Positions 47,606 to 57,843 of a stretch of 64,000 nt of DNA are shown here, in pieces; the stretch's first letter is position 1; each line of letters opens with the position of its first letter. The DNA comes from Prorocentrum cordatum (Eukaryota; Sar; Dinophyceae; Prorocentrales; Prorocentraceae): positions 2,501 to 66,500 of the forward strand of contig CAUYUJ010000677.1 in assembly GCA_963575745.1 (NCBI GenBank). The letters are read 5' to 3'. Made by a program: the position numbers and the translations under genes. The notes beneath the pieces are model-generated. The model was given only the letters and a program-made list of their open reading frames with translations. It was not told the origin of the DNA and made no database searches.

Positions 47606-48558
47606 ATGGCAGGGTACTGGAAGTGCAGCTGCGGTGAGTTCAATACCAAGGGCCGTCGGACGTGCAACAACTGTGGAGAGGCCAAGCCACCGCCTCGTCC
47701 TTGGAACGGCGGGCCGAAAGGAGCTGATTTCTGGATGCAGCGCAAAAAGGGGCTGGTTTCAAGCAGAGCGTATGGAAGCCATGGGCCAAGCAAGGAGGAG
47801 CCCCGCTGGCACAACGGCCGCAGCCTGCCGCAGGGGCTACCCTCACACCGAGCGACGTCAAGGAGTGGTCGGAGTTTCCCGCTGACGTCTACGAGAAGAC
47901 GAAGAATGCCTTGTCTCACTCGGCAAGGCAGAAGGTTGAGTACGCCAGGCGGGCTGCTGCTGCTGGGCTGCTGGGCGCTGCCGGTCGTGAAGCTCCTCAA
48001 GCTGTCGACAAGGCCGCCAGGGCCCTCCAGAACGCGAAGGACCGCTTGGCAAGCAACAAGGACAAGGCTCTCAGGATGCTGGAGGCGGTTGCTACCTCGG
48101 AGGCTGACGTGGCTAAGCTGGAGAATGAGCTGGAGGCGGCGAAGCAGGACGCGGCGAGGCTGTACGGTGCGTGCGCACCCGCAGCTGGCGCGTTCACGGC
48201 GCCGCAGCTCAAGGCCAAGCTCGGAGAGATCCCCACGGAGGGCATCTCGCTCGCGGAGTTCCTCAAGTCCCTCCAAGCAGCGGTCGATGAGCTCGACAGC
48301 GCCAGCAGGCCAACCGAGCCGCAGCAGCATGGGCCGCCTGCTGGTCAGGAGCCAGCCCCTGAGGGTGGCGAAGCGGCAGCTGCAGAGGGCGGCCCAGCGC
48401 ATGGGACCACGCCCGACGAGGCTTTCGACGCTTTCATGGCTGGCGATGATCCTCGTGGCCTGCTGGGCTCCTGCCAGGAGGAGGGCGAACGCAAGAGGCT
48501 TGCCGAGGCCATGGGTACCATCCGCACAGCCAAGCGCTCCAAGACGGCAGGCGGGTAG
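47606..48558 (+). pseudogene. LINE D ORF1-like: zinc finger and coiled coil
   Basis: ATG 47606 lies in a good context (gccATGg). Residues 3-22 read YWKCSCGEFNTKGRRTCNNC, a RanBP2-type zinc-finger pattern with one residue fewer in the first Cys pair. After a frame change near 47750 the frame ending at TAG 48556-48558 continues. It reads SDVKEWSEFPADVYEKT, then an Ala/Lys/Glu-rich region (KAARALQNAKDRLASNKDK, VAKLENELEAAKQDAARLYG) that looks like a coiled coil, then an acidic tail and a basic end TAKRSKTAGG. RNA binding and multimerisation are the usual roles of such ORF1 regions. An earlier ATG at 47469 opens a different frame. Confidence 0.72.
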
Positions 48559-50413
48559 CTCTGCCAAGAGGCGCTGGTGGACGGCGCTCACCATCAACGC
48601 CAATGCCTGCAGCAGGTTTGAGGCTTTGCTCGGCGAGTACCGGGTGCGCAACGCTGACTTGATTGCGGTGCAGGAGACTCGCCTCTCCGACTTTCGGTGC
48701 GCTGAGGCGACCGACAAGCTCAAGAAGCAGGGCTGGCATGCCCCCGCGTGCCCCGCAGTGGGTACGGGCCCTGGCCTTCACGGCCATGGAGGGCTGCTGC
48801 AGCTCGCGCCGCGTGCGCATGGCCTCGGCGCCTTTGAGATAAAGAACGGCTTCGAGCTCTTCCCTGGCAGGGCCTCGGTCGCCCACTTCGCTGGCATTGT
48901 GCCTGGCGGAGTTGCCTGGTTCAACGTTTACCTCAAGGACAGCGAGGGCATGTCCGACTTCAACTACCAGGTGCTGCAGGCCGTCTACCGCGCGGCTAAG
49001 CAGGTCGCCGAGCCCATCATCATCGGCGGGGACTTCAACCTGGAGCCGCAGGAGTTGGCGGCGTCATGTTTCCTCAACGCGCTCAAGCTCAAGGTGGTCG
49101 CCCCTGGCGAGGGCACCTGCCGCCCTGGGGGGCGCATCATCGACAACTGGGTCATCGGCACTACTTTCGGCGCAGCGGAGGCCAAAGTGCTGCGCGGCTG
49201 GAACCTAGCGCCGCATTTTCCTGTCCAGCTGAGGGTCGACGGCAGCACCTTCGCCAGGAAGATGCAAATCATGGAGATCCCTAAGCGCTTGCCCTGCCCG
49301 CTGCCGACCGCGTGCTGCAGCAGGGGCCACTCAGTTCCCTGGGGGGCCACTCGGCAAGCCAGGCAGGCCACGAGTTCGCTCTCCTCGCGCTGGCAGCTTT
49401 TCGTCCACCAGGCCGAGCGGAACATTATCGACGCCGTCGGCCTGGCTCACGAGTACGACGACTACGCAGGCCGCGCCGCCAGGCCACGCCTCAAGATGGC
49501 CAAGGTTGCGGTACCCAGCCCGCCACGTATCCCTAAGTGCTCCAAGGCCGCATCCTGGCACAAGAGGGTGGCAATCGCGATCAAGGATTGCGCGCAGGTC
49601 GACTTTCCCCTTCGTCGGCTTCGAGCGCTGCGGGTTCTCAGCAAGATGAAGGGCGACGACCTGGTTCTGGCCACCGACCAGCACACATTGAACACGATCA
49701 CCATCTTCGCTACCTTGGCAGAGGCCGCGCCTTCCCTGGACATCGGCACGCTGCAGGGCATCGCTGCTTACGTCAACGCGGCTGCCGACAAGATGGTCCA
49801 GAAGGAGGCTGACGCGAGGCAGTCGAGCTACAACGACTGGGTGATTGACAATCACACTAGAGGCACGGGGGCCCTCCATGCTCTTACCAAACCTCCACAA
49901 GGCTGGGCGCCTCGCCCTGCGGGAGCGTCTCCTGACGGCTCTCCTCCTACCCTCCAGGAGACGGTTACCGCCTTGGTGAAGGAATGGTCTGGGCACTGGG
50001 GCTTGGGGGGCCCCACCTCCTCCTGCGCCAGTCCCCAGGAAGCCCGCGTTGACTGGCCAGATGAGCTTGGCGAGAGGCCGCCTAGGCCCACAGTCGAGGA
50101 AGTCAGGAAGGTGATCAGCAGCTTCAAGGGGGCCACGGGTGCGTCCTTCGACTCGCTCAGGCCCAGGGAGCTGCAGCTGATGGACGACGAAGGCATCGAG
50201 GCCATGATCGACCTGATTGACGTGATTGAGCAGAGGTGCGAGTGGCCCGATTTCGTCACCAAGATGGCCTTCGCCCCCAAGACGGACGGAGGACTTCGCC
50301 CCATCGCGCTGCTGGGGGCTCTCGTGCGCATGCACGGAAGGTTGCGGCGGCCAGTCGCGAAGAAGTGGGAGCGACAGCATGACCGGCCCTACTTGTGGGC
50401 AGCCCCGGCATGA
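48556..50413 (+). pseudogene. LINE D endonuclease and RT N-terminus
   Basis: In the same frame as the zinc finger, coding resemblance resumes near 48560 with WWTALTINANACSRFEALLG and DLIAVQETRLSDF, the start of an exonuclease-endonuclease-phosphatase domain. Catalytic landmarks are IIIGGDFNLEPQ near 49020 and IIDNWVIGTTF near 49135, with HFPVQL near 49215. The region before the RT (49380-50090) is a long linker. RT starts near 50130 with GATGASFDSLRPREL and KMAFAPKTDGGLRPIALLGA near 50260. The frame stops at TGA 50411-50413 after a frameshift near 50400. The frame is also open through the coiled-coil region, which is chance in GC-rich DNA. Confidence 0.82.
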
Positions 50414-51714
50414 GCTGCTACAGAGCCGTGTGGCAACAGCAGGCCAGGGCCGAGTGGGTCCACATGATGGGCGCGCTCTACGAGCAGCGCGACTGGGCCT
50501 CGGCTTCGACCCTCCTCGACCTCTGGAAGGCTTCCGAGCAGATTCTACACGGCCAGGTCCTGCAGGCATGCCAGGCCCACAACTTCCCGCTCTGGCTGGC
50601 CAAGTAGCAGATCAACCTGTACAGGTTGCCCCGCGCAGTCTGCCTGGAGGGTTGCTGCTCAGACGAGCTGGTGGTGATGCAGACGGTGCTGGCAGGCGAC
50701 GCGTTCGCCGCTACTTTCATGAAGGTGATGCTCCTCACTCCATTGGACACGATGGCGATCAAGCATCGCGCTGTGGTTCCCGCAGTAGTCGTGGACGACC
50801 TGGTGATGCAGCGCTGGGGCGGGGCCAGCAAAGTCGAGAAGGACCTGATTGCCAGCGCCAAGCTCTTGGTCAAGGAGCTAAGCAAGGTGAAGCTCAAGGT
50901 CGCGACGAAGAAGTCCAGGATCCTCGCGAGCAGTGCCAAGCTGAGGAAAGGGCTCCAGGCCAAGCTCATCGAGGCTTGCGGTGCTGTTGCAGTGTCGAAT
51001 GCACGCAACCTTGGAGTCGACCATGCTGAAGGTGGGCGGCGTGCCAGTGCGGTGCGGAAGCTGCGCGTGGCCAGCGCCAAGGCGCGGCTCCCTCGCATCG
51101 AACGACCTCTGGGGCTACGGCGAGGCCGAGCCGCAGCGGCTAAAGTCGCGTTCGCAGGCCTTATGCCCAGCATCATGTATGGAGTTTCGTGCGCTGGGAT
51201 GTCTGACAGCGAGCTCAAGCACACCAGGGCGCTGGTAGTCCGGGCCATAGAGCCAGGACCGCAGGGCAAGTCCACCACTGGTTGCCTCGTCTTCGGCGGG
51301 CCGAGCGACGTCGACCCGATGTATGGCGCGACCTTGGCGCCTGTTTGCACCCTCGCACGTGCGCTATGGGAAGGCTGAATCCCTGCAAGTGTGCTCAAGT
51401 CGACTTTCGACGGCTTCGCGAGGCACGTACGCACATGGAGCGAGGTCCGAGGGCCAATCTCTGCGGCAGCCCTGACGCTAAGGCGCGTAGGCTACGACGT
51501 GCGCAGCTTCGACCAGTGGCTCAGGCACAACACTTGCGAGGCCATAAACATCGCATGCTCTTCGCCATGGTACATCAAGCAGGTGCTACGCAAGGACGTG
51601 CAGGCCTGGCAGCAGCGACAGCTAGCGGCTGACACGCACGAGGGCATCATCAACGGCGCCTTCGTCCCACATTTGCGCAGGTGGCTCAGCACAGGCAAAG
51701 CCTCCACTGCTTAG
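50395..51714 (+). pseudogene. LINE D RT core and thumb
   Basis: One frame shifted relative to the endonuclease. It reads SCYRAVWQQQARAEW near 50410, a stop TAG at 50605, then DAFAATFMKVMLLTPLDTMA near 50700. VVVDDLVMQRWGG follows near 50785, the catalytic box, with VVDD in place of the usual YxDD. The thumb includes NARNLGVDHAEGGRRASAV near 51000 and PSIMYGVSCAG near 51170. A further stop TGA lies at 51376. It ends FVPHLRRWLSTGKASTA at TAG 51712-51714. Both stops are in an otherwise continuous homologous frame and look like decay. Confidence 0.8.
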
Positions 51715-53338
51715 GGCCGCAGGTGGAAGCCGCTGGACGAACAGCAGGGGCTACATGAGGTCGCTACTGGTGCACGGGCAGTGGCTCAACCAGCGACGGT
51801 GCGAAGCAGCGCCGCGACTCGCTCCTACGCCGTATTGTGCGCTACATCCGAACGCTCTGGGCACCCTGTGGCGCCGTCACCTGGAGTGCTGCGAGAGTTG
51901 GCCGAGCTTCGAGATACCAGAGGAGCTGGTAAGGTTCAAGCAGTTCGAGTCCAGTGTCACTATCAAGATGCTGTTCGAGCGGCTCCTGCTGCCCGGGCCC
52001 AGCCACGACTGGCGCCCCCCGCAGGACGACCTGCTCCAGGGGCTGCGGTGGATCAAAGGAGATGCTGGCCCGTTCACCAGCACCGAAGTGTTTGCCGACG
52101 GATGCTGCTACGAGGCTGGCCCTTCGCTGGCGATGGCAGGGTGCGCAGTGGTCGAGCTACCGCCTGGGCCAGAAGGAGAAGACCAAGGCAGGGGATCTTG
52201 CGTCAAAGCCATGGGCGCCCCTTTACCTCGGCCGATCCAGTCGATCGACGGAGCCGAGCTGCTCGCGCTCCATGCAATACTCAGGCACTCGCTCCCTCCC
52301 ATCGCGGCCCACTTCGACGCCGACTACGTGGTCAAGAGCTCGACGGAGAGAGGACGCGAGGCCACTACCTCACATGAGTCCGCCTGGGGGGAGATCTGGC
52401 GCAGGATTTGGCAGGCGCTGGACGACTTCGGCGACCTCAGCAGCGACGGTCTCACGGTGCGGAAGGTCAAGGGCCACGCGTCCTTCAAGGAGGTGGACGA
52501 GGGCAAGATCACGCTACGACGTCGGCGGGGCAACTACGAAACTGACCGCGCGGCGAAGTTCGTCACGGACCACATCCGAGCGCCAGAGCAGGCGCGTGAG
52601 GCCAGAAGTACCAGGGCGCCCACTTTGGACGGCGCGGTCCTCTGGGTATCGCAGGCTGGCGCCGAAGCTGCTGACCTCAGGATGGACTTTCGCGACAAGT
52701 ACAGGGAGCCTGAGACCAAGGGCCCCAGGCTTTACATCGCCAAGCACGAGCTTGTCAAGATCGCGGGCGGAGCCGAGGGCGTCCAGGCGCTCCAGTGCCT
52801 GCGGTGCCTGCGGTCGGCCTTCACCGACATCTCGACCAAGAACCTCCCAAGGCAGAGCTGCGTGCCGAAGGCCTTTGCTCCTGGCGCCTACACCAGCGGG
52901 GGCAAGAAGCGGCCGAGTGCCTCTGCCCTGGCGCATGCTGGCGCCGCCGCAGTGGCGGTAGCAGCAGCGCGCCGATTCGTGGAGGACGAGAGCCAGCCCA
53001 CCCACGACAGTGGGGGGGCGAGCAGCAGCGTGGCGGGCCCCTCCCTCGTACAGCATCGTGGCGGGAGCCAGAGCCTGGGATCCGACGGCGACGGCGACCT
53101 GCGTGCTGACGAGGTGCAGCCGTTGGAGAGCCCCCCCCTTTTCAGCGTCGTGGCGAAAGCCAGATTCTGGGATCCGTCGGTGACGGTGGCCTGCGTGCTG
53201 ACGGGGAGCTGCCGACGGCAGGCGACGGGGGCGCTGTGGCCCAGCCTGCTGCGCCGCCGCCTAGCGGCTCTGGCGCGCTCGACGCGGATGGAGGCGGCCA
53301 CGACCTTCGCACGTACTTCGGGTACCGTGTCTGCCTGA
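51715..53338 (+). pseudogene. LINE D RNase H
   Basis: The frame shifts back near 51715, reading SRWTNSRGYMRSLLVHGQWL and CALHPNALGTLWRRHLEC. The RNase H domain has its acidic residues visible: STEVFADGCCYE near 52085 (Asp), QSIDGAELLALHAIL near 52237 (Glu), HFDADYVVKS near 52310 (Asp), and GNYETDRAAKFV near 52528 (last Asp). VRKVKGHASFKEVDEG lies before the last. Downstream are QCLRCLRSAF, a candidate Cys pair, and an Ala/Ser-rich tail. The acidic residues are all kept although the element is broken elsewhere. Confidence 0.83.
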
Positions 53339-53496
53339 GGTGCTTCCAGCACGCGAAGGAGGTGAAAAAGGGCAAGCACAGGGGGCTCGGCATGGCCTGC
53401 GTCCCAGCGCTGAAGCCCAGCGCCCAGGCCGAACGCAGAAGGAAGGCTGATAAGATAATGAGAGGAGTGGCTCCTTCGGGGAGGCCACTCGCGTAA
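53236..53496 (+). pseudogene. LINE D C-terminal Cys motif
   Basis: A last frame change leads to LRTYFGYRVCLRCFQHAKEV followed by KHRGLGMACVPALKPSAQAE and a stop at 53494-53496. CxxC followed later by H and C is usual for the zinc-binding tails of LINE proteins downstream of RNase H. About 105 bp of 3' UTR remain before the satellite. Confidence 0.6.
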
Positions 53497-53601
53497 TGAT
53501 GTCGCGGCGGGCGGTCTCCAGAGGCGGCCAACAGGGCTGCCGTGTGGCCCGCGGCGCAGAAGCTGGACGTGCGCGCTGCGCGCACTCAGGCTGCTGAGTA
53601 A

Positions 53602-54075
53602 ATTCTCGGCCGCCGAGGGCGCAACCTATGGCGCAACCGATAGGGGGCGGTTTTATTCACGGGCGCCGAGGGCGCAACCTATGGCGCAACCGATAGGAGA
53701 TGGTTTTAATCTCGGCCGCCGAGGGCGCAACCCATGGCGCAACCGATAGGAGACGGGTTGATTCTCAGTCGCCGAGGGCGCAACCCATGGCGCAACCGAT
53801 AGGAGACGGTTTCATTCTCGGCCTCCGAGGGCGCAACCTATGGCACACCCGATAGGAGACGGTCTCATTCCCACCCGCCGAGGGCGCAGTTTCTGGCACA
53901 GCCGATAAGAGATGGTTTTATTCTCAGTGGCGCAACCGATCGGAGACGTCTTCGTTCTCGGCCGCTGAGGGCGCAGCCTATAACGCAACCGATAGGGAAC
54001 GGTCTTATTCTCTGCCGCCGAGGGCGCAACCTATGGCGCAACCGATAGGAAACGGTCCTATTCTCGGCCGCCGAG
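53602..54075. repeat. 53-bp satellite, 3' block
   Basis: About nine units with a spacing of 53 bp (starts at 53602, 53655, 53708 and so on), with one truncated unit near 53918. Same unit as 47165-47441. The array ends at ctcggccgccgag near 54072. Confidence 0.92.
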
Positions 54076-54393
54076 GTGCCAGGAGAAGGGGGGTGAGCAG
54101 GAGGAGGAAGAGTAGAAACGAGGACGAGGTCCTAGACGAGGACGACGAGGAGGAGCTGGAGCAGGAGGAAGGCGAGGAGGGAGGAGGACGAGGAGGACGA
54201 CGAAAACGATCAGGATGGGGAGGAAGACGGACAGGAATACGAGTAGTACGAGGACGAAGTGTGGGCATTCGAATGTTCGTGGGGCTACGCCCGATTTATG
54301 CTCGCCGTTTGGGCTGGCGGTGGGGCCTGGGCGGCGAGCAGTCTTGTGATTTTTGTTTGGGGGACTTTTCTGGGGTCCACCTCGCAGATCCGT

Positions 54394-54475
54394 TCGACTC
54401 CTGTTCGACTTTTGGTTCGAGTCTAGTTCGACTCCAGCTCGACTCAAGTTCGACTCTAGCTCGACTCAGGGGTGA
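54394..54475. repeat. TTCGACTCCAG minisatellite
   Basis: Seven or so units of 11-12 bp such as gttcgactccag, gttcgactcaa and gctcgactca. Confidence 0.8.
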
Positions 54476-54570
54476 CCCAAGTCAGCGGGCGTTCGACGCA
54501 GCGTCGGCGCACGAGTCGAGCGAGCGGCTCTCCAGGAAGGTCTCCAGAACGAGCTTCCAAGGAAAGAAGA

Positions 54571-54738
54571 TGCACCCCTCCTCCTCCTCCTCCTCCTCCT
54601 CCTCCTCCTCCTCCTCCTCCTCCTCCTCCTCCCCCTTCTCCTCCTCCTCCTCCTCCTCCTCCTCCTCCTCCTCCTCCTCCTCCTCCTCCTTTCTCCTTCT
54701 CCTCCTCCTCCTCCTCCTCCTCCTCCTCCTCCTCCTCA
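54571..54738. repeat. CTC trinucleotide microsatellite
   Basis: About 55 CTC units with two short interruptions (cccttct near 54630 and tttctccttctc near 54690). Confidence 0.95.
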
Positions 54739-55644
54739 GAGGGCACGGGACTTCGGATCGCGTCGACCTCTTGCGCCACCAGTCTCCGAGAGTTTGCTCC
54801 CCGGAGTGGGGCCGTTTTTGGGATGAGGGAGGGCACTCAGATGCACCCCTTGCACCAGCGTCGAGGATGGAAGCCCCCTCCCTTAGCGTAGGTCTCCGAG
54901 TTTGGCCCCGACTTTTTGGTCCAGTCGACCCCCCCACAAAGTCTGGGACCTGGGTCGCCAATAGCCCGCGCTGGAGATGTGCGGCCCGCACGGGGGCTTC
55001 AAGACCAGCCGTGGTGTTGGAAGGGTACCCTTTTTGGTGTACCTTTCGTGCCCTTCGCGCCTGGGATCCCCCCTTGGAGTGCCATTCGTTGGGGGCATCC
55101 CCACATGGGGCCTTGGGCCTTCGGCGACGGGGCTCTTGGCCTCGAGCCCTGCTCTGGTGGCCGATCTCCCGTGCCCCTCCCTCGCGCTCGCCCTCTCGAG
55201 GGCTGCTGGGGAGCCCTCGTCGCCACGGCTGGACGCGCCTTGAGATCCGGGCCAGAGCGCACCACCCCTGGAGAGGTCCAGGGACCACCCCTGGGGAGGT
55301 CCAGCGAGTACGGTCGGGAATTCGGTGCGACACGACACCTGCTCCGTGGTCCCGAGACGTCCACGTGCCGAGCTTTTCCGAGCTTCCGTCCGGCGGATCA
55401 GAGCGACACGCCATCCGCTTGCAGGGCACAGCGCGCCGCCGAGGCCGCCGCCGCCACACGCTATACAAAACCGTTAGCGGTACCAGCATCTTGCTTTCCC
55501 TCCAGGCACTTGCTGTGCGCCGCGCGCCAACTGCACCGCGCTCGCCGGCGCGTGCCCCGCTGGCTCCAGCCTGAGGAGTGACGCCGCGCAGGCTGGGGAT
55601 GGGTTGCGCTTCAGGATTGCTCACGAGGGGCCCAGCAGGGAGGG
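54739..55644. other. unassigned region containing RepB copy 4
   Basis: No gene is supported; overlapping frames on both strands show no domain. RepB copy 4 lies at 55210-55310. Confidence 0.5.
55210..55310. repeat. dispersed repeat RepB, copy 4
   Basis: Contains ctcgtcgccacggctggacg and gagcgcaccacccctggaga, with an internal duplication of the cacccctggggaggtccag box. Confidence 0.65.
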
Positions 55645-55795
55645 AGGGAAGGAGGAGGAGGAGGAGGAGGAGGAGGAGGAGGAGGAGGAGGGGAGGAGGA
55701 GGAGGAGGAGGGAGGGGGAGGAGGAGGAGGAGGAGGAGGAGGAGGGAGGAGGAGGAGGAGGAGGAGGAGGAGGAAGAGGAGGAGGAGGAGCCTCG
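55645..55795. repeat. GGA trinucleotide microsatellite
   Basis: About 50 GGA units with a few single-base losses. It borders LINE E on its 5' side. Confidence 0.95.
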
Positions 55796-57296
55796 CGCCC
55801 TCGTGCTCCGCCACGGAACGCTCCCGCCCGTCATCGCGGCGCCCGCGCCGGTCCTTGCGGCGGGCAGCGTGCTCGCGGAGGGAAGCCTGGAGGTCGCGAG
55901 CCTGGTCGGCGACAAGGGGGCGCTGTACGCGCGGCTGCGGACGTTGCGTGCGGCCAGCCTGGGCAGCCAGACCGCGCTGGCCCTGCGCCGGACGCGGACG
56001 GGCTCGGACAACGTGTTCCTGGCGCGCACTTGTGGCATCCCAGAGACATAGGGGGCTGCCAAGGACGCCGCGCTGGCTTCTGGAGTGCAGCACATCCTCG
56101 GGCAGCAGCTGGGACGACGCCGCCCGCAAGAATCTGCTCGTGGCGGCAGCAGCGGGCGCACTGGGGCTCCAGAGCGTGGTACTCACCGCGCCGGCGGCGC
56201 ACGCGGCCTCGTGGCACCTTTGCCTGCCGCACTGCCTCCGCAGACTGAAGCACGCGGGGGCCAGCGTCCCAGCCGGGGCGAGCCCTTGGGCGAGCACTTG
56301 CCTCCCCGCCGCCACACGGGTCCTCCAGAAGACTCTCGAAGACCAGACCGCCCATGTCGGCGACGAGGGGCTGGCACCAATGCAGAACATAGGCTTCGGC
56401 CCCACTCGCTGCGGCTGCCCGCCGTGTCGCGCACGGAGCCGCGGCCGATCCGCCCTCGGCGGTTGCCTTACACAGCGCGGGGGGTGCCGGCGCGAGCGGG
56501 TGGCTGCAGCCGCCCGCGCGGCCGTGCCAACGGTTGACGGGCTCGCAGCAGTGCGGCATCTCCCTCAGGACGCGGTTGCACTTGAACCTGCCGGCGCGGG
56601 CTTCTGCCAACGCTGTCACCTGGACGGCAGAGTGCGGCGTGGCCCCGGGCCCGAAAGGGGTGCGCGCCCGCGGGTGCGACGTGGGGGGCTGGCGCGTGCG
56701 CCAGCGCGACGCCGTGTGCGCAGCCCTTGCCAAGTGATTCGAGGGGCAGGGGTGCACCGTGCACAAAGAAGTGCTGGTGCCCCACGCGACGCCCGCGAAT
56801 CTGGAGGCCCGCGTGGACCTCGTCGTCCACGCGCCTGGGCTGGGGGGTCCAATCCTGGCGGACCTCACGGTGGTCAGTGCTCTCACCCAAGACGCCCTTG
56901 GTCTCGGCGCGCCGCGCCGCGAGGGCGCTGCTGCGGCAGTCGCGGAGCGCCGCGAGCGAGCGCGCTACTCTGGCGCGCCGGTGGTGCCGTTCGCCATCGA
57001 GGACCACGGCCGCCCGGGGGAACACCCGGATGCGTTGCTCCGCCGGCTGGCGCCGACGGAGGCGACAGAGCGTTCGGCCGCGATCCGGCACCTACATCAG
57101 GCCATAGATGGCGTGTTGCAGCGACGCGCGGTCGACGCCGTGCTGGTGGCCACCCAACACAGGCCTTGGCGAGAGGCTAGAGGGGGCCGGTGGCCCAGCG
57201 CGCCCGGTGGATCACGAGGTGGCGGTCGCCCGGATGAGGAAGATACGGAGATGGCGGAGGTCGAGGCGGAGGCGGCCAGGAGTCCGCTGCAGGAGA
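55796..57296 (+). mobile_element. LINE E: 3' half with nuclease-like C-terminus
   Basis: A different retroelement type from LINE D. The post-RT region reads VASLVGDKGALYARLRTLRA near 55890, DNVFLARTCGIPET then a stop TAG (56048-56050), then AAKDAALASGVQHILGQQLG. A frame change leads to DDAARKNLLVAAAAGALGLQ near 56115 and HAASWHLCLPHCLRRLKHAG. Next come a Cys/His segment (CGISLRTRLHLNLPARASAN near 56545; VGGWRVRQRDAVCAALAK near 56683) and the domain KEVLVPHATPANLEARVDLV near 56763, with ILADLTVVSAL near 56850. The paired Asp pattern resembles the restriction-like nuclease C-terminus of some non-LTR elements. The frame then runs into a GGA array. The palm and 5' half are absent. Confidence 0.7.
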
Positions 57297-57535
57297 AGGA
57301 GGAGGAGGAGGAGGAGGAGGAGGAGGAGGAGGAGGAGGAGGAGGAGGAGGAGGAGGAGGAGGAGATGGAGGAGGAGGGAGGGGGAGGAGGAGGAGGAGGA
57401 GGAGGAGGAGGAGGAGGAGGAGGAGGAGAGGGGAGGAGGAGGAGGAGGGAGGAGGAGGAGAGGAGGAGGAGGGAGGAGGAGGAGGAGGAGGAGGAGGAGG
57501 AGGAGGAGGAGGAGGAGGAGGAGGAGGAGGAGGAC
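57297..57535. repeat. GGA trinucleotide microsatellite
   Basis: About 240 bp of GGA/GAG with a few ggagggagg phase changes. It borders LINE E on its 3' side, mirroring the GGA array on the 5' side. Confidence 0.95.
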
Positions 57536-57843
57536 AGGAGGAGCGAGCGAGCAGCCGAGCGGCGGTTGGAGGGCCCGCGGACGGGCGAGGAGCCCACAAA
57601 GGCCTCACCCCCGCCGCCCTGCGCCCGCATTACGGAGCCCGAAGGCCAGGGCCGCGTTGCAGGCAGTGGGCGGTGGGGCGAGGCCCCCCCAGCGGGGCGG
57701 CAAGCGGGGCCAGGGAGCACAGAGCCTGCGGCAGGCCCGTGTTCACCAGCACGAAGCCCGCCACGACGCGGAAGCTCGCGTCGAGGACTCCCAGCGACCG
57801 CAGCACGTCATTGCCGTTCATGAGGTCGTCGGTCGCCTGGGCG

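Larger units (their letters stand above)
47444..53601 (+). mobile_element. LINE D: near full-length non-LTR retrotransposon with spliced-leader 5' end
   Basis: An element of about 6.2 kb bounded by the spliced-leader relic and by the satellite at 53602. Order of domains: zinc finger, coiled coil, endonuclease, RT, RNase H, Cys-containing tail. The 16 bases attctcggccgccgag stand on both sides (47426-47441 and 53602-53617). This could be a target-site duplication or simply the satellite repeat. There is no poly-A tail; the 3' end reads ctgctgagta. Coding frames are broken by frameshifts near 47750, 50400 and 51715, and by stops at 50605 and 51376, so the copy is inactive. Its completeness still suggests a relatively recent insertion compared with LINEs A, B and C. 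Confidence 0.9.

Noticed and set aside
54408-54430. tRNA B box (ggttcgagtct)
   Set aside because: It is one unit of the TTCGACTC minisatellite, with no A box or cloverleaf around it.
55831-56886. Minus-strand open frame opposite LINE E
   Set aside because: The plus strand carries the recognisable retroelement motifs; the minus frame is a GC-rich shadow.
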